Part shown: positions 62,040 through 64,000 of the stretch, piece by piece
Layout: every line of letters starts with the position of its first letter
Numbering within the stretch: the first letter of the stretch is position 1
Assembly (NCBI RefSeq): GCF_014201315.1
Contig: NZ_JACHDY010000004.1
Span: 124,001 to 188,000 of the forward strand
Reading direction: 5' to 3'
Length of the DNA: 64,000 nt
From: Edaphobacter lichenicola
GTDB lineage: Bacteria > Acidobacteriota > Terriglobia > Terriglobales > Acidobacteriaceae
Notes under the pieces: generated by a model
Databases searched by the model: none
What the model saw: only the letters and a program-made list of their open reading frames with translations
Told to the model about the DNA's origin: nothing
Made by a program: the position numbers and the translations under genes

Positions 62040-63107
62040 CTAGTTGCTGCCCGGCGACGCGTAGGCCGTGTCCCGGTAGTATAGCGGCTTCCATCGAAGT
62101 ATGTTGGCGGTCGCCTTGCACGGCGTCATCACGGACAGCGCTGTCAGATAGAAGCGGTTTTTTACACGCGCATGAATCTTCGGCATGAGGTAGCGGTCGA
62201 TCGCATCCTCGCCGACGTTCCAACCGAAGCCGTAGACCGGCGTGATCACGAAGTCCTGAAAGCCGGTCTCATTGGTCGTGCGCCCCAGATGAGCGACATA
62301 GTAGGTGTTCCGCCCGCTGTTGCCGATCGAAGCCTCGCTCACCGGCCCAACCTTCCATTGCGCGCTGTAGACTGCCGACCACGCCATAGCCTTCAGCCGG
62401 CTGCGCCAGTAGTTGCCGTTGTTCTCAAACACTAGCGCCCGCGCCTTGGGATCGTTCTGCTCGAAGATGCTGCTGGTAATGCCTCCCATCATCGGGTGCC
62501 CGATGTCATGCACGATGAAGGTCGTATCGTCCGACCACTGGTACCAACGATAGTGCTCGACGCAGTACTTATAGGTGGACCAGTAAGGATTCGACGTAAG
62601 GTCGTTTCGGGTCTCCGAATCCAGCAGAATGTTCCCCGAGTGTTGCGCCGTAAGCCACTCGAAGGACTGCCACAGAATCGGGAGCCAGTGCACCTTGCAC
62701 GCCTTCCCCTTGATTCTGCCGCTCTCGCAGCCCTCGGTCAGCTGCTCCCTTGCCAGCTCACCCTCTGCTGAGGACGGCCTCACCACACTGTCGCCAGTGC
62801 GCAGGAACGTTAGCGCGTTCGCAGCAGACTCAACTCCGAGGTCCTCCCGGGCCTCAGCGCCCGAGGCATGGGCCACTGCGCCCGCCATCAAGACCACGTT
62901 CGGGATCGGAGCATTGGGGAGGGAATTGAACGATGTTTCAGGCTCTGCCGCTGCTCCAGTCTCTGCCGATGCCGCTGGCCTGGCGGCTCCTGGATCAATA
63001 GCGGCAGCAGGACTCGCAGAGCATATCGGCGTGCCTAACAAAACAAAAACACCTGTGATTCCGAGCAGTGAACCAAGCTGGAGGCTGCTACGGAAGGGAG
63101 GGGGCAC
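62040..63107 (-). CDS. exported protein of unknown function
   Basis: This 355-residue protein has an N-terminal signal (residues 1-34) and an Ala/Pro-rich spacer, then a domain with many aromatic residues: LWQSFEWLTAQHSGN, YHYRWYQW-like stretches and HDIGHPMMGGITSSI. The domain may be an outer-membrane barrel or membrane-associated enzyme. I do not recognise the family. GTG 63107 is the start. The region 63108-63364 upstream holds no gene I can support. Confidence 0.7.
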   Translation of the reverse strand: MPPPFRSSLQLGSLLGITGVFVLLGTPICSASPAAAIDPGAARPAASAETGAAAEPETSFNSLPNAPIPNVVLMAGAVAHASGAEAREDLGVESAANALTFLRTGDSVVRPSSAEGELAREQLTEGCESGRIKGKACKVHWLPILWQSFEWLTAQHSGNILLDSETRNDLTSNPYWSTYKYCVEHYRWYQWSDDTTFIVHDIGHPMMGGITSSIFEQNDPKARALVFENNGNYWRSRLKAMAWSAVYSAQWKVGPVSEASIGNSGRNTYYVAHLGRTTNETGFQDFVITPVYGFGWNVGEDAIDRYLMPKIHARVKNRFYLTALSVMTPCKATANILRWKPLYYRDTAYASPGSN

Positions 63108-63364
63108 TATAGCTCCGGGGGGTAGGAATCGGGGTTAGGGAATCAAGGTTCAGCGCCAGGGGGAACAACTCAGCAAGCGCGCAGCAGAGCGTACTTGAAG
63201 CAGATCACCAAAAGCAACGAAAAGCTTAGGGAACGAAGCTCTGACGCCAGTGTGTGGGTGGATCAGCCAGCGCAGAGAACGCTTGCTCAGGCTCTGTGCG
63301 GAGAGCTATAGTGATGCCCAATCAAGGGATCAGGAATTAAGGGGAGGGCCGAATCCGCGTCAGT

Positions 63365-63847
63365 GTGCTGCACCTTCTCCCAGGTCTCACCTTGCTCTTC
63401 GCCGCTTCGGCAGCAGGGCTGGCGCAACAGCCGTCGCAAGACTGGCAACGCGTAGAGAGCCTCAAGGCCGGCGCTTCCATCCGGATTACTCTGTCCCAAC
63501 AGAAGTTCTTCTGCGCCTTCGACTCAGCCGATGGCGACGGTCTGGTCTGCCACAAGAGACAAGCTGGAGTTAATCACTCGATCTCCCTCCGCAAAACTGA
63601 CATTCGACTGATCCGCGCCCGCAGCATGACCGGGTCGGCGATCGGAGGAGCGCTCATCGGCGCTGGCGGTGGTGCCGGCATCGGTGCCATCGTCGACTCC
63701 AGCATCAAAAATGCCAACACCACCAACAACGCCAAGTTCACCGGCGGTCTGGCCCGCGCAGGCGGCCTGCTCGGCGCTCTCTTCGGCATCGCCACTGAGT
63801 TCGTGCCGGGCAAGTTGCTCTACAAGGGTGAGGTTGAACCGCACTGA
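63365..63847 (+). CDS. exported glycine-zipper protein of unknown function
   Basis: This 160-residue protein has a signal peptide (1-20, ending AGLAQ), a soluble middle (FFCAFDSADGDGLVCHKR with two cysteines) and a Gly/Ala-rich membrane-like stretch (GSAIGGALIGAGGGAGIGAI) typical of glycine-zipper proteins that associate with membranes. The start is GTG 63365. The function is unknown. Confidence 0.7.
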   Translation: MLHLLPGLTLLFAASAAGLAQQPSQDWQRVESLKAGASIRITLSQQKFFCAFDSADGDGLVCHKRQAGVNHSISLRKTDIRLIRARSMTGSAIGGALIGAGGGAGIGAIVDSSIKNANTTNNAKFTGGLARAGGLLGALFGIATEFVPGKLLYKGEVEPH

Positions 63848-63905
63848 AGCTACCCTGAAACCGAATCCGCTCTGAATCTGAGGAACTCGCCTCTCAAGGT
63901 GCGCG

Positions 63906-64000
63906 TTAGCGATTCTTCGGCAGCACGGGCACGACTCTTTCCACGTCGGGGCGGCCTTCGTGGAGGATCTTGGTTTTGATTCCCTTCGCGGCTTCTTTGG
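63906..64000 (-). CDS. C-terminal fragment of an unidentified protein
   Basis: The minus strand encodes at least 30 residues ending LHEGRPDVERVVPVLPKNR and a TAA. The gene runs past base 64000. The product cannot be named from this end. Confidence 0.6.
   Translation of the reverse strand, partial: KEAAKGIKTKILHEGRPDVERVVPVLPKNR

Overview
The window looks like chromosomal DNA of an Acidobacteriota member, most likely class Terriglobia (Acidobacteriaceae: Granulicella, Edaphobacter or Terriglobus relatives). This rests on gene content: an exosortase J-like gene beside a tiny PExPT-CTERM protein, BamD-type and DUF2252 proteins, a secreted M1 aminopeptidase, GH15 and GH27 sugar hydrolases, GTG/TTG starts, and dispersed intergenic repeats of the kind common in that group. 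No rRNA, tRNA, phage, transposase or CRISPR array was seen. Genus assignment is inference.

Layout. 1-5.2 kb: start of gyrB (minus), a secreted His/Asp-rich protein, a GNAT acetyltransferase, rpmI-rplT, and a DprE1-like oxidase followed by a DprE2-like reductase. 5.2-5.7 kb: a palindromic repeat element and a possible short RNA. 5.7-10.2 kb (minus): a tight operon of circularly permuted ATP-grasp, alpha-E, acyltransferase-3 and transglutaminase-like genes. 10.4-17.3 kb: typA, a ClC-family anion transporter, a MarR regulator with a palindromic operator, a secreted protein and a manganese superoxide dismutase. 17.5-27.6 kb (plus): a glucose and pentose-phosphate block with GH15 glucoamylase, transketolase, an SDR, a HAD hydrolase, a degraded gnd remnant, zwf, pgl and glk. 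27.8-35.5 kb (plus): methyltransferase, M1 aminopeptidase, the PExPT-CTERM/exosortase pair and a beta-propeller lipoprotein.

35.6-46.8 kb (minus): a GH27 alpha-galactosidase, then a long co-directional run read as nadC, birA, coaX, a hypothetical gene, an RlmD-type methyltransferase, comEC, a small gene and a GNAT gene, with a DUF2252 gene upstream. 47.0-51.4 kb (minus): a membrane-anchored hypothetical, and an overlapping set of a Tat-exported arginase-fold protein, an ABC ATPase and an ABC permease. 51.5-53.4 kb (plus): an ArsR regulator with repeated operators, an SRPBCC gene broken by an in-frame TGA, a membrane protein and a SnoaL-like protein. 53.4-64 kb: valS carrying an in-frame dispersed repeat, two exported bactofilin-like CxFC paralogues, a BamD-like TPR protein, rpe, a linear-amide hydrolase, a STAS protein and exported proteins of unknown function.

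Most genes are core metabolism and housekeeping. The less ordinary parts are the DprE1/DprE2 pair with alanine at the benzothiazinone-target position, the four-gene ATP-grasp/alpha-E operon with an inserted acyltransferase, the gnd remnant inside a pentose-phosphate locus, the arginase-like protein with altered metal ligands joined to an ABC exporter, the repeat-derived insertion in ValS, and at least three families of dispersed repeats. All product names come from reading translated sequence and recognising motifs; no database search was run.
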